Assembly: GCF_047948215.1 (NCBI RefSeq)
Contig: NC_134461.1
Span: 91,346,245 to 91,410,244, forward strand
Length of the DNA: 64,000 nucleotides
Source: Lycorma delicatula
Taxonomy: Eukaryota; Arthropoda; Insecta; Hemiptera; Fulgoridae
Reading direction: 5' to 3'
Shown here: piece after piece, positions 36,060-48,109 of the stretch
Layout of the letters: each line of letters begins with the position of its first letter
How positions within the stretch are numbered: position 1 is the stretch's first letter
Notes under the pieces: generated by a model
Database searches by the model: none
The model's input: only the letters and a program-made list of their open reading frames with translations
What the model was told of the DNA's origin: nothing
Program-made: the position numbers and the translations under genes

Positions 36060-36690
36060 AATCGATTTTGATAAAAGTTTTTACAGAGACACATGTTCCT
36101 GGAGCAATAGGTTGATAATATATTGGGATTAATATCTAAAGGGGATGAGGGTAGATAGTTTTTTGGGGTCAATTTTCTCAAAATCTTCTCAAAATTTTGC
36201 CAACATAACCCCACTTTATATTAAGCTGAGTACATGCATGAGTGCTTATCTTACTATTTTTAAATCAAAAAAATTCTGCCCAAAATTTCCTTCCTTTCCA
36301 AAATCGAAAAAAATATGTTTTTAGTTATTTCATATTTTTAAACGATTTTTGCATGTCTTCCTAGGTGAACCAAAAGAAAATACTTTTAGGTACTATTCGG
36401 AATGGGGGGCCCATCAAACTTTAGAAATATCGGTTGTTTAATTTTTTTAAACTATTTAAGGTGTATTTAAAATTTAATATTAATATTAAAATAAAATTTC
36501 ATCATAATTCACCCTTCTACTAGTTTCTTCTGTTCAACATAATAAAAGTAGAAGAATCAAAAAAGTTTCTGGAAAGGTGATTTTGGAAGTGGGGAAGCAG
36601 AAAAAATACAGTTATTTTTTCTGAATTTTTATCAACGTTTTTTGGTTTATTTATAAATTACCTCCCCACCAAAAAAAAAAAAATCTTAGG
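36060..36690 (+). repeat. Repeat E, right part of interrupted copy
   Basis: Matches 57270-57960: 'ttttttggggtcaattttct', 'ccaacataacccca', 'gcatgagtgcttatcttac', 'aaggtgattttggaagtgggg', 'aattacctcccc'. The minus-strand open frame at 35840-36214 spans the LINE end and is a shadow. Confidence 0.75.
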
Positions 36691-39154
36691 TAACGTTTTT
36701 CATTTATAATTATTTTTCCTACATATAAGAATAAATAACCAATGCCAGGATAGTATTACAAGTTTGTTGTCAACTTTTTTATTTATTTTTTGTTGATAAT
36801 ATAGCATTTAAACCAGTACATTGATTACAATTATGTTTTGAATAGTTTATAACCATGTCAAACAAAATAACTTTTCTTAATCTTGAAAATAAATGGTTCA
36901 TTATTTTTATGACAGCATAGTTTTTTATTTTTAAATAGTACTGAAAAGAGTATAAAATAAGTGGAAATCTGATGATATCATTTTTTTTGTTGTGAAATTG
37001 TTGTTACAAATTGAAGAAAAAATAATGTTAAATAAGATTATTTTTGGCATTGATTATAGTAGAATGTTAAAATATCTTCTTATATTTTGCTAAAGAAGGT
37101 ACATTAATGTACTGAAAGAAAAAAATCAGTTCTTTGTACCGCTTCTCCGAGATAAATATTTTGGTCATTACGTATTGGAGGAATGCGGTTGAATAATTCT
37201 GGTTTAGCAGCTAAAATAAAAATATGATCAGTATTAAAAAAAAATTATAATACTAAAATACATCAGCTAATGAAGTTAAATTAGTTATATTTTTAGAAAA
37301 TATCACAGTTTACTCGTACAAAAACAAAACATAATATTGATAAAGACGACAACCCACAAATTCAAATAAAATATGAGCGATTGCAGTATGTGTTACATTG
37401 AACAGACACCCAGTGAAAAGTGTTCTTTTGATTCCGTTGTAATAAATCTATCATGAAGATAGTTAGTCTAAATGGAAAAGCAGATTAACTTATTTAAAGT
37501 TGTATTATCCATGGCCTTCTAGAAGATGAACTTTAATATTTAAAAATTTTAAAACTTCTTTCACGCTATAAACTACTTAGCCGTTTGATTGAAAGAACAA
37601 TTAACTTTTGATTTAGCAAAAAAATTTCATAAATTTAATCATTTGTCTTTTTTACAGAGTTATTTGAAGGAAATTTTACTTTAATATTTTAAAGCTCATC
37701 AAAAAATATTCTTCAAGTCCCAAATTTATTTTCAAGAATGCTTACGAGTTCTTAGTAAAACGTTTTTGTTGTTAAAATAAGTAACCTGCCACCTACTAGA
37801 TCAATGCAATTCATGTATGCAGATGAAATTGCTTTCGCTGTATAATATAAAACATTCAGAGAGTGTGAGATAGTAATTGAGAAGGACCCTTTCAATATTA
37901 ATATTAAAATATTAATATTTTAATAGAAAAGAAGTTTCATAAATCGTTGAAAACTGGAGACTTTATTTTACGAGTTTTATTAGAGTTCATATACAAAATA
38001 AATAGTTTATATTTATTGTATATTTTTATGATTTCTTTTTTTTTTTTAATTTATAAACTTACAATCTAATCGTTCGGTAAATGGAAGAGTTAAAATAAAT
38101 TATTCGTGGAACATATATTATTATTTTTAATAAAAATTATATTTAAAATAGTTATTTTATTTATTTATTAGTGGTTTTTTTTAATGATTTATTTACTTAT
38201 TAACTAAGTTACAATTTTTTCTTTTTTTTTAAGAGGGTTATAAACAAAATGAAAATAAATTTGTTATTAGCAGTTATTATTTTAAAATACTACCACATAG
38301 ATCATTATTGTTTGCTACTAAGAAGACCTCTGCAGTAATAACGGTTGTTCTCAACGATTTTAAAACTTTAATCAAAAAATATCTCTTCTGCTTCACTCTT
38401 TCTTTCTCTCCTCTCTTATACCGTGATCTTAACTATTCTTTATTTCCCATTTCATCTAATACTTCATTCGTTCGTTGTGAAGTTTTACGAGGGAATTCTT
38501 GCTTTAACGACTTTCAAAGTATTCATAAAATATGTATCAGGATATTGTTTTGTAAGTCCAAGGACTAACATAATAACAATAAAAAACATTTTGAGATGGT
38601 TGTTCGCTCTAAATACTAAACCGGATGTGTATACATGGATACAATTTCTTCGCATTGGACTCACTATAGAAAGAGTTTATAAGTTATTTAATTTTATTCC
38701 TTTCAGTTTGATGTTGTTTTTAAAATGTTTTATAGTATATGTACGTATGTGCATCAAATATTATGTACTTTATATTATTTAAAATTCATATCTTCTTTCT
38801 TGCATAGTATTAAGTACAGCATAATTTTTGGATTTGATCTTTGTTATATAGCTACTGAATAAGAATTTTAAACTGTACTTCCTGTACATGATTTATTATT
38901 ATAATAAACGTTTAGTTACGAATTCTTATTGAATTTTAAAAACAATACTACAGATCATGTAATTTAAATATCTAATGGGAAGTTACGGCTTAACTTAATT
39001 GATAATTAAATGGTTATTTTTAAAATTGCATTTAAAATTACTTAATTACTTTCCAAAATTTCTTATTTCAACATTTATATTTCATCCAGCAAAAATTCTC
39101 ATGTAAATTCTGAACAGAAGAGTGAGTTAAAAATATTAAGTAAATTGTTAAAAT
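36691..39154. other. AT-rich sequence, no supported gene
   Basis: Two overlapping open frames (38308-38568, 38423-38782) have no motif I recognise and amino-acid usage typical of AT-rich noise. Confidence 0.5.
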
Positions 39155-39970
39155 ATGGATATAAAAAACGGAATAGGGACACGGGATGCAATTGAGTTAA
39201 TATGAACTACTGGTGAAAGATATATAAAAAGTTATAAAGAAATAAATTCTAATTTTACAGATATGGAAAAAGTAATTAGATTTAATTTTCTAAGCATTTG
39301 GTACCGTCGGTATTAATGCAATTTTATGAATTAAAGTTCTACTTACCAACAATTTTAAAATATATTTCCAAGTACTTTCGGAGTTGGTACTCCATCATCA
39401 AGGATTTGTTATAAGATGTTAATTCAAATTCATGTCATATGTATAATATATTTAAGTTAAAATTGTTACATTTATAATAGTCAGTCATCAAGAAATAAAA
39501 ATTATTTATTATTATTTTATTTATTTATTTATTATTATTATTATTATATAATTATACATATGACAGATGAATTTTGAATTAACATCTTATAAGAATTCCC
39601 TGATGATGGAGTAGTAACTGCGAAAGTGCTTGGAAATATATTTTTAAATTGTTGGTAAGTGGAACTTTAATTTATACAAAAAAATATTTAACTATACAAA
39701 TAAAATAAATCAATGAAAATACTAGGAAATACGTTAAAAAGACAATTGGAAATTTAGAAGATTAATTAAAGAATTGTGGTTGAATTAAAAAACTTTTGAT
39801 CTAGGAAACAGAGGAAGACAAGAGTTCTATCTATCATCCACCTTGTTCAATATATTTAGATACTGAAGAAATGATAAAAAATTCTTTACAAATAGATGAA
39901 GGATTCTATATAGGAGGAAAGAAAATAAATTATATGAAATTCGCAGATGAGAAAATAATAACTATTTAAA
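39155..39970 (+). pseudogene. LINE reverse transcriptase fragment split by a foldback element
   Basis: Upstream of the foldback (39155-39272) the frame reads GIGTRDAIELI, a stop, then 'ERYIKSYKEINSNFTDMEKV', parallel to the 'GTRDAI...FIDLEKAF' block of insect LINEs. Downstream (about 39790-39970) it reads GRQEFYLSSTLFNI and, after a frameshift, 'DTEEMIKNSLQI', 'GFYIGGKKINYMKFADEK' and a stop. This is the 'GRG.RQGC.LSP.LFN' and FADD region with the second catalytic aspartate replaced (FADE). It looks like one fragment interrupted at 39329-39671, with some sequence lost. It is not closely related to the RTE copies. Confidence 0.7.
39329..39671. mobile_element. Foldback element with paired hammerhead-like modules
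   Basis: A long imperfect inverted repeat: left arm from 'aattaaagttctacttacca' and right arm ending 'tggtaagtggaactttaatt', joined by a TTA/TTTA-rich centre near 39500-39550. Each arm has a hammerhead-like module. The minus strand of 39367-39403 has a TTGATGA core (one change from the consensus), stem II GGAGT-ACCA-ACTCC, GAAA and stem III GTAC. The plus strand of 39599-39633 has CTGATGA, a weaker stem II, GAAA and GTGC. TTCC before the right core can pair with GGAA after it. Hammerheads are known in Penelope-like retroelements and retrozymes; membership here is inferred. No ORF. Confidence 0.7.
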
Positions 39971-40992
39971 AATTAAATCTCTGACTAAAAGTACGTTCTA
40001 AAAAATAGAAAATTTATTTTTTAAAGTAATATTACAAATATTAATATTTAAAGTAATATATGGTACATTAAAACAAACGTCATGCTATAGGAAACGACTG
40101 TTTTTCTAAAATATAATTGGCCACCCATACATAAATTTCGAAAGTGTCGGCATAGAATACGTAATCCAAGATTTCAAAATTATACAAGACCTTTTATTGA
40201 TATTTATTCATTTTATTTTTCTCTTCTTTTCTTATTTATATTTAGAAGCATTCCTTTATTTTTTTTATTATTAAAAGAGTAGATGAAATTTTGTATTAAA
40301 ATCGAGGTAGCTTTGATTTAAATCGAAAATAGGAACGTTCTATTAAAAATGTAAAGTAGTCGAAAGTTACTAGGTATTTTAGAAGTCGTACCTATTAGAT
40401 GATAATGTAGATTGGTTTCACAAATTCGTTATAATTGATAATGGAATTTCTTTATATACTAAATGTTTCGTAGAACAAGTTTTTGTAATACCTGAGTATG
40501 ATTACCATTATATAAAACAGTATCTAGTTCCTGACCGTTACAAATACTTTAAAAGATCTTATTAGAGGTATGCTGTCGATTAGGTTTTGACCTGCACATG
40601 TTACAAGATACTATGAATAAATTTTATTTCGATTTTTATCGTGCGTTTGATAATCTAAATAATAAATTGAAATGAAAGAATTCAATTACTTGCAAGCTAA
40701 TAATTTACTGTGTTCTTAGAAATTTAGGATTCGAGTGTTCTCTTATTGATTTTAAGATAAATCATAAACATATACCTCTGTGCAGAGAAGTAAACTCGGT
40801 TGGGAAAATAATTATCCTATGGATAATAAAGATAGAATGGTAGAAATGATTAAAATGTTTGTTAGTCAATTAAAACATTAAATGAAGAGACTCTTGTGAA
40901 AGATATCAAGCATAGTTACATATTATGTTATCATAAAAGAAAATCTGTTAGTAAAAAGATGTGATTATGTGTTTTAAAAGGTTCTAAAAAAA
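39971..40992. other. AT-rich sequence, nothing firmly recognised
   Basis: A weak 'FDFYRAFDNL' stretch near 40629-40660 resembles a reverse-transcriptase motif, but it is isolated. Confidence 0.4.
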
Positions 40993-41826
40993 GCTGACAA
41001 CATAGTTGTACTTTCCCGCCAGTCGGTTTTCTTCTGATGCTCGGCTTACACATACATACATACACAACTTAATTTAAAATATTTATCGTTTTATTTAAAT
41101 ATAATATTTCTTTTATTTAATGCAATGATTCTAACTAAATCGCGCGCGCAAATCGTATTACATTCGCGCAGGTGTGGCGATACTAGCGGCCACTTCAAAT
41201 ACTTTTTTACAGTTTAAATATTATTCATTTATTTAATTCTACCGCTCACCTGTGACGTTCCAACACAGAGACGACTACAACTGTACTTCAGTGCTACATT
41301 AGCGCTCCTTGTGGTGAGAGGGGGGTACTAATGTCACATTACACCTACTTAGCCACTAGTTTATTTAGAACATTTTTTGGGGTGGGGTGGGGTGCGATTA
41401 TGCAAAAATGTTTTTTTGGAAATATTATTATTTTTTTTTAATTGCTAACAATTGTGCTTAAGAAAAATATGATCTTAATAGGCGAAATTTCGAGATACTG
41501 AGGGTTACCTTGGTCAACAGCCTCACCAACTTGACCTTTGAATTTTTAATATTTAATGTCATCAATGCCCCACGTATAGAAATATTCTGCCCAAATTTGG
41601 TCAAGATCGGTCGAGTAGTTCTGGAGATATAAGGTAATTTATGGTTCGACACTTAACAACGAACACACACACGTACATCTAGAAGATTTCGATCCGGTTT
41701 TTTTATTTTTTGGGTTCTTAGGTGTCAAAGTGATCCAGTGAAAACCGCACTCAGATTGAACCGATTACCATACATTCCCTTCTATAGATACAGCTCTGCT
41801 TTAGCGCTAAGCGGGAAGGTAAAAGA
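40993..41826 (+). repeat. Repeat B, copy 3
   Basis: Full-length relative of 21913-22720. Near its left end is actttcccgcc, and near its right end gcgggaaggt, which are roughly inverted and could be remnants of terminal inverted repeats. Confidence 0.82.
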
Positions 41827-43149
41827 TCAGAAGTGTAGGTGAGAATTAAAACTGATAACAATTTTTGTCATAATCATGCAGAAAGAGATAGTGGAACCAG
41901 AAAAATTTGTAGCTAATGGTCTGTTGTTAGTCTTCTAACTTCTAAATATTGCATATATGCAATTTATTTATTCTTTAAATTATTATTTTTTTATTAATTA
42001 AATTATTCATTGATAAATGAAATTACTTTTAGTGAAAAATGTCGTCAAAGATTTATGATATATTTTAGTAATTTATTATCGGAAATGTATAATATTAAAA
42101 GTAATTACTTTTAAATCAAAACTTCTCACAGTTCCCATTTTTACATAACATGAAGTATGTAACGAAGATTTTTTTAATTACTATTCAATCGTGCACAAGC
42201 ACGACTTGCTTTTTTTATTGAGGACACGTTTAATGTCAACAAATTATTTATAGCGAGTGGCCTTAGCTATATGACAATGGGTGTTGCTGATCTGAAGGCG
42301 TGAGGCTACTTAGGGGTCGTTCTGCAAAATTCTTCTTTTTCTCCGATTTCCCATCACCCGAACAGTTAGTATTATAGCTCATTCCTCTACTTTGATGGCG
42401 GAATCGCGCAGTTCGAAAATAGAAATTCACAGCTATAGACAGCAAAGTGTGGCCGTGAAGAGTGGTATCTCTGCCAAAGAGTAGATCAGTTGATACGCCG
42501 ATTCTAGGTACACAGACTGTTATCGTGCATCCTTCTTAAAAACGTTTCTTTTGTATACTAAAGAGATGGATTTGGTAAAAAATATTAATTTTACTACCAA
42601 TAACTTTACCGTGAAAGTTCGCAGAATTACAAACAACATAGAAATAGTTTTACAGATCGGTAATGATCGGAACAGGAAGCTGTTCGCTAATTGATACTAT
42701 TAACACAGAATATTATAGACGGTTTAAGTATCAATATGAATTATAATAATTAAATTAATTAATGATTGAATTTGCAATATACGATTTTAATGGGCTGCGG
42801 TTCATTAAAATTATCAAGAGGATCTGGGGCCCCCAATAATTAAAAGATGTGTACCTTAAAGTCAGAAATTAAAGTAGCGATTGATTTGTTAATTATTAAA
42901 ACTCAGAGTGGCAATTGTAAATTATGTAAAATCAAAATGAGAAATTGTTTTAACAGAAATTAAAATCAAAATTATTTAAAGAGAATATGTTAAGTGAGAA
43001 TTATTTAAGATAATTCAGTCAGAAAATTAAAAAAATATTCCATATCATCACCCCTACTACTTGTGAGGTATGTCTAATTTTACATACATTGTTGTGGCGT
43101 TTAAAAGATGAAATTTATGCTTGCACAGAAAGAATGGTGATGATAAAAA
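41827..43149. other. Mostly AT-rich sequence with a mixed-composition patch
   Basis: No gene recognised. About 42240-42520 is more GC-balanced and includes a minus-strand open frame (42263-42445) of 60 codons with no recognised family. Confidence 0.45.
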
Positions 43150-44600
43150 AGAAAATCGATGGAACAAAAACTTGAAGCAATTAAGAAATTGGAAAAGGAA
43201 AATCAACGCAGAAGTTAGCAGAACTTTAGCGTTGCACAATTAATAATGGGAACAGAAAAGGAAACGGATAGAAATAGAAAAATTGTATGAATCAAGAGTT
43301 ATAGAGGGTGTACTAAAAGAAAGAAAAGCTATGAAAAAATGTAACTACGGAAAATTGTATGAACCATTGTATGTTTGGTTTACACAGTTCAGGGACAAAG
43401 ATATGCGTATTTCAGGGCCTATTTTACTACAAAAGGCGTTGGAATTTCGTAATGGATTCAATTATCATGGAAAAATTAATCATCGAATTTTGAAGAAATG
43501 GAAGCTTTCAAGAAAACATTTAAGTAAAACTGAAAGCCTAACGGATGATCAGATATTTAACTGTGATGAATCAGGCCGTAATTACAAAAAGGTTACATAG
43601 TAAGAGTCTTGCAGCCAGAACTTAAGCGGCAGCCCCTGGCTACAAGCGTAGTAAGGAAAGGCTGACAATTTTAGTATGCAGCAATGCAACAGCAAATCCC
43701 AAAATGATCTTGTAATGATTCGAAAGTTCCAAAACACTGGAGCCTTTAAAAGAGTTTTAAAAAACGCTCTTCCTGTAAAATACTACAGTCAGAAAAGCGC
43801 ATAGATGAGCAGTGAAATTTTCGTTCAGTGATATTATTTTCAACAGAGAAGTTTTTGAGAGAAAATAATTTACCTAGAAAAATTATTTTGTCACTAGGTA
43901 ATGCTCCAACGCAGCCTGATGCAGAGGAGCTTCAAGAGTGTGACATTAAGTTACTGTTTCTGTCCCTCCCCCCAAATGTAATCACCATATGTCAACCTAC
44001 GGATCAGAACGTTTTGGAATCGATAAAAAGGAACTATTGCAGAAAACTATTGTACAAGTGATAGAAGAAATTGAAGAAGGACAAGACATGATTGAAAAAT
44101 TGAAACGTAGCAATGTGAAGGATGTTGCTTATTGGGTTGCGCTAGCCTGGGCTGACGTAAAGGCTACAACAATTTCCAAATCATGGAAGAAGCTGCTAGA
44201 AGATGATGAAAGTATGAAAATAGAAAGCACAAATGAAACTGAAAAAACCATTCTATCTTTAGTATAACGTATCCGTGGATGTGAAAATGCATCTTTGCAT
44301 GAAATCGAAAGTTGGATGAAGAATGATGATCAGTATGAAATAACTGATGAAGAAATTATCGCATTTATCAATTGCGATGACAACGAAATTGAAGATCAAA
44401 GTCAAGCACCAACTGTTGAGCCTCGCAGAATTTCACAAAAAGGCTCTAGAAACTTCAATTAAATACATTGAGCAACATGAAGAAGCTACAGGAATAGGCA
44501 TAATAATGCTGCAAAGATGGCGAGTCTTGGCAGCAAAGAAACGGCACTCGTAGGAAAACAGACTACTCTCAAAAATTTCTTTCAATCATCATATGACTGA
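43150..44600 (+). pseudogene. Pogo/Tigger (Jerky-like) transposase pseudogene
   Basis: In order, and in several frames: a psq-type helix-turn-helix start (KRKSMEQKLEAIKKLEK, about 43154-43204); 'KLYEPLYVWFTQFRDKDM' (CENP-B-type DNA-binding region, frame 43283-43600); NCDESG with the first catalytic aspartate (about 43560); 'KIILSLGNAPTQP' (about 43880), where family members normally have D-N-A-P; and ICQPTDQNVLESIKRNY with the third aspartate (about 43990-44040). A lysine-rich C-terminal part (43989-44267) ends near 'TLKNFF'. The middle aspartate has become glycine, so it would be catalytically dead even without the frameshifts. A terminal inverted repeat lies 170 bp downstream. Confidence 0.88.
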
Positions 44601-44771
44601 GTGTTTGAAGTACTATACATGCTGTATTAAACTCGGAGAAATTTGTAACTGTAAGTTCATTTTTTCAGTTACTTTTTCCTGTTTTGTTGTAACATATGAG
44701 TTGTAACATATTAGATTCGTAATTTATAAAATTATAACATAGTTTGACGTTTAATAGGCTTTTTCTTAATA

Positions 44772-44847
44772 CCTCCCTATTATCCGATATTGTCGCTTAT
44801 CCGATGTTCTGCCGGACCGTTTACGTTAGATATGCGAGACTCTACTG
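44772..44847 (-). repeat. Right terminal inverted repeat of the Tigger element
   Basis: Read inward from the right it starts CAGTAGAGTCTCGCATATC and continues through 'ggtccggcagaacatcgga' to 'ataatagggaggt', a pogo/Tigger-type terminal repeat. It is followed by TA (44848-44849), the expected target dinucleotide. I could not find the left repeat; it is probably deleted upstream of 43150. Confidence 0.8.
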
Positions 44848-44849
44848 TA

Positions 44850-46688
44850 TATGTAAGTTGAATGGGTTTATGTTAAGTTAGTCTTGTAGTGTTACGTCAA
44901 AATAAAAAAACGTGTACTTTTAAAATAGTACAACATAAATTACACTTAAAATACTGGTCTTCCCAAAGAAACATGAATTTAAGCTTTACTTGAGTAAGAT
45001 ATTATTCACACAGTTTATAACTTTTTCCCTTGTAAAATTTTTCAATGTATTTTATAAGATAGGTAAAAATCTTCAAGTTTTTTTTAATAGTAATTTTATA
45101 AGCAGTAAATTTTCGTTAAACATGTTTTTAGTAAAAAGTACTGTATATTTAAAGTAAATAAGGGTTGGGGGTTGATATGGTGTTTTATAAGAAAAAGCGG
45201 AAATATACGATGATAACGTGGAATGTTAGGGATGAAGATACCGATGATATGAGAGGGTTAGAGGGGTTTACTGTACCCCAGTACTGTTTGGTATGCATTG
45301 CTATGCTATGTTGTTTCTTCCAACTCTTACTTTAGATCCCCCCTTACGACTTTCTCTTCTTCTACCTATCATACTCTTGTTGATATTTCCTACCTGCATC
45401 CATTTTGTTATCCTTTCCTGACATCAGTCATCCTTACCTTTTGTCAGTCGTTATATCCAAATCTCCTAGGATATTTTCTCATATTTATCATACTACCTCT
45501 TTTAGCTTTATTCTCGTTGCTTTTTTACGATTATGTAGGGTAGATAATAATACATAGACAACATATATGACTAAAACTTAATGAAATTTCCGGGAATATT
45601 TTTGAAACTTTTTATATAAAAGGGAAATATAGTAACTAAAATATTTTGTATGAATTATTTTAAGGAAATAATTTTTATATTCCATCAAAACAAAAAAACC
45701 ATTTATATGCTCATTCCACAAATCTATTTTGAACCAAATACATATCAAATTTTATTTCAGTGTGTCTCAGAGATGGTGCAAAGGAATTTATTTACCGTAT
45801 GAATTTTAATTGTTTCGTATAATGCCTAGTAGAATGCCAAAATTTGAAATGTTCTGTTTTTAATATGATGCAAAATTCATACGTCTGGTTTTAATTTCTG
45901 TGGATTTTATTCATACCATTTTACTAAGAATCAAAGTTTCTACAAGCTTCTTTAAAAATTTTTCCGTGATAATTTCCATTTAATGAAGTTATTTTACCCC
46001 AAAAAACTAGTACTGCGTTTAAATCCCAATCTTTTATTTTACCACCGATTTCTCGAAACCGTTAAAAATACACTTCTGGGACCTATTTTTTTTTCAATTT
46101 TTTAGTTCAGATTTCCAAACAACTAAATTTATCCCTTACTTTGGGTCCGAAGAATTAAATTCTGGCTTAATTTTACCGAAGGCGCAAAATTTACGACAAA
46201 CTTTTTGCCAGCTGACACTCACTACCGAAACGTTTCCGTACCTATGTTTACAAAAGATTTCTTCTTTACTTTTACCAGATGTTACATTCTCGTTACGTGT
46301 GTTAAATTCTTTGTGAATCAGTCTGTACACAAATAAAGCCTTTTAATACACTCTTCAAATAAATATCTAAAAAAATTTTCTGGTTTTTATGAATTTGGAG
46401 TTTTTAAGGGGTGCAACGATACACGGCGCGGCGGTTCAACCAACACAGCAAATGTTACTTTATGTGCGACGCGACTGGCTGCACCTGCCTCCGGTTACTT
46501 GATTAAAAAACATACAATAAAAGTAATTTAAAAAAAAAAAACGAGAGACGAAGTAGTCACCTCCTTGCGGTGTTTGTGGGGTAACGCTAAGAACCGGGAA
46601 AAATTCATTTTTACCCGTATGAAGTAGGGTAAAATTTTTTAAGATAGTGGCGTACTGTTTTGAAACCCGTATTATTAGATCACTCAAG
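44850..46688. other. AT-rich sequence, no firm assignment
   Basis: Open frames at 45298-45543 (plus) and 46136-46330 (minus) lack motifs I can name. The minus-strand frame sits in a GC-balanced stretch and might belong to an unrecognised repeat. A small GC-rich patch lies at 46410-46490. Confidence 0.4.
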
Positions 46689-47977
46689 GTTACGGGACCT
46701 GTACTGATCAAGCTGTTGCTCTGAAGAGATTACAATATACTTTTTTTTTATAAATTGGACAGGCTTTAATTTTTATTTATCATCATTATCCTCACAAATA
46801 TGAATTTAATGAACTCAGCGGGATCCAAGGGGCAGAGCCTTCAGGCTAGACGGAAAGAGCGAGCGACGTGATCTATGACCGAATAAACATCCCCTGACTG
46901 AGACTGGAAACACAAGTAACCATATAGCACGGGCGAAGCCGTTACGGGGTTATATATAGTATAATATATACTATACATATATAAAAGAACATATCGTAGT
47001 GATTCATAATCAACGTCCAGAAAAAATTACTGAAGATAAATTGATGAAAATTTGTTATATATACATATCTTACGACGTAAGTGCACCTTAAAAAAAGATT
47101 TTTTTTGAAATTCTCAGTTTAAAGGGTTTAAATTAATTTTTGAATCTTTTTTAAACCCGGCTTTTTTTAATCTTTCGTTAACAAACGAAGATATCAACTT
47201 GATTTTTATTGTGTGTAATCTTCATTTGAATATCTAAAAAGTAACTTCTAGATTAGTTGAAATTCTGAGTTTTAAAGGGTTAATCTGGGGGAATTAAAAT
47301 TTTACTAATTTTTTTTTTTAATCTCTTGGAAATAGATGAATATACCAACCTGATTTTTGGTTTCTGTAATCATGTAAATATCTAAAATCCAGTTTCTAAT
47401 TTTTTTGTAATTCTATCTTAAAAGAAGTGAAGAAAAGTAAAAAAATTTGAAAATGATTGTAAATTTTACCATTTCTGACTAAACGAGATATGCACTCGAT
47501 TCGGGCTACAAATAATCTTCAAATAAAAACCATTTTCCGGGTGATTTGAATTTTAAAATTTTAAGAGATAAAAAACAATACATTTTTTTGAAGTTTTACC
47601 GTTTTATTGATTATTGAATTAATTTTTATGATATTTGGTAAAATTAGGATTATAATTTATGCCTGTAATTCTGATTATGTATTTCGCCAAGTATCGCTAG
47701 CGATAGGAAATCTAGAAACTAATTAGTGGGTTTTGTACTGACCAAATCGTTGCTCTGAAGAAATTAGAGTAATTATCAGTTTTTATTAATTGAAAAGGCT
47801 TTAATCTTTATTTATCATTAGTATTCTCACAAGAAAAAGTTTAATGATCACAGAGAGTACAAGGGGTTAAGCCCTCTGGTAAACCGGGAAACAGCTTGTC
47901 CGGTTGAATATCCCCTGACCGCAAAGGAAACGCAAGTAACCATATAGCTGGGGTAACGTCGTGAAGGAGATGCTAGT
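46689..47977 (+). mobile_element. Helitron-like composite with duplicated 3' ends
   Basis: Two related segments lie at each end: 46689-46960 and 47735-47977. Both read 'actgatcaagctgttgctct'-like, then a TTTAT-rich stretch, 'catcccctgac...gaaac', 'caagtaaccatatagc' and a GC-rich hairpin. The second ends in CTAGT (47973-47977), the Helitron 3' signature. Between them are about three diverged modules of roughly 150-170 bp (for example 'gatatcaacttgatttttat' near 47190, 'tataccaacctgatttttgg' near 47340). There is no replicase/helicase gene. This could be tandem insertion of non-autonomous Helitrons. Confidence 0.6.
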
Positions 47978-48109
47978 ATATTAAATAATTATGTTCACTC
48001 TTTCCACAGTACCTAATGTTTAACATTTGAGAACCGTATATATATATTAGATTATAAGTAAATTTTTTCGTAAATAATTTTTCTGCATTTTCTCTTTTTT
48101 AAACTTATT

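Noticed and set aside
38308..38782. Two overlapping open frames of 86 and 119 codons.
   Set aside because: Amino-acid usage is that of AT-rich noise (F, I, K, L, Y), with no motif, no codon signature and no repeat relative.
40600..40860. Weak reverse-transcriptase-like 'FDFYRAFDNL'.
   Set aside because: It is a single short block with no neighbouring motif. The match is too short to separate from chance.
42263..42445. Minus-strand 60-codon frame in a GC-balanced patch.
   Set aside because: Composition is protein-like, but I could name no family and saw no splice or start context, so no gene is called.
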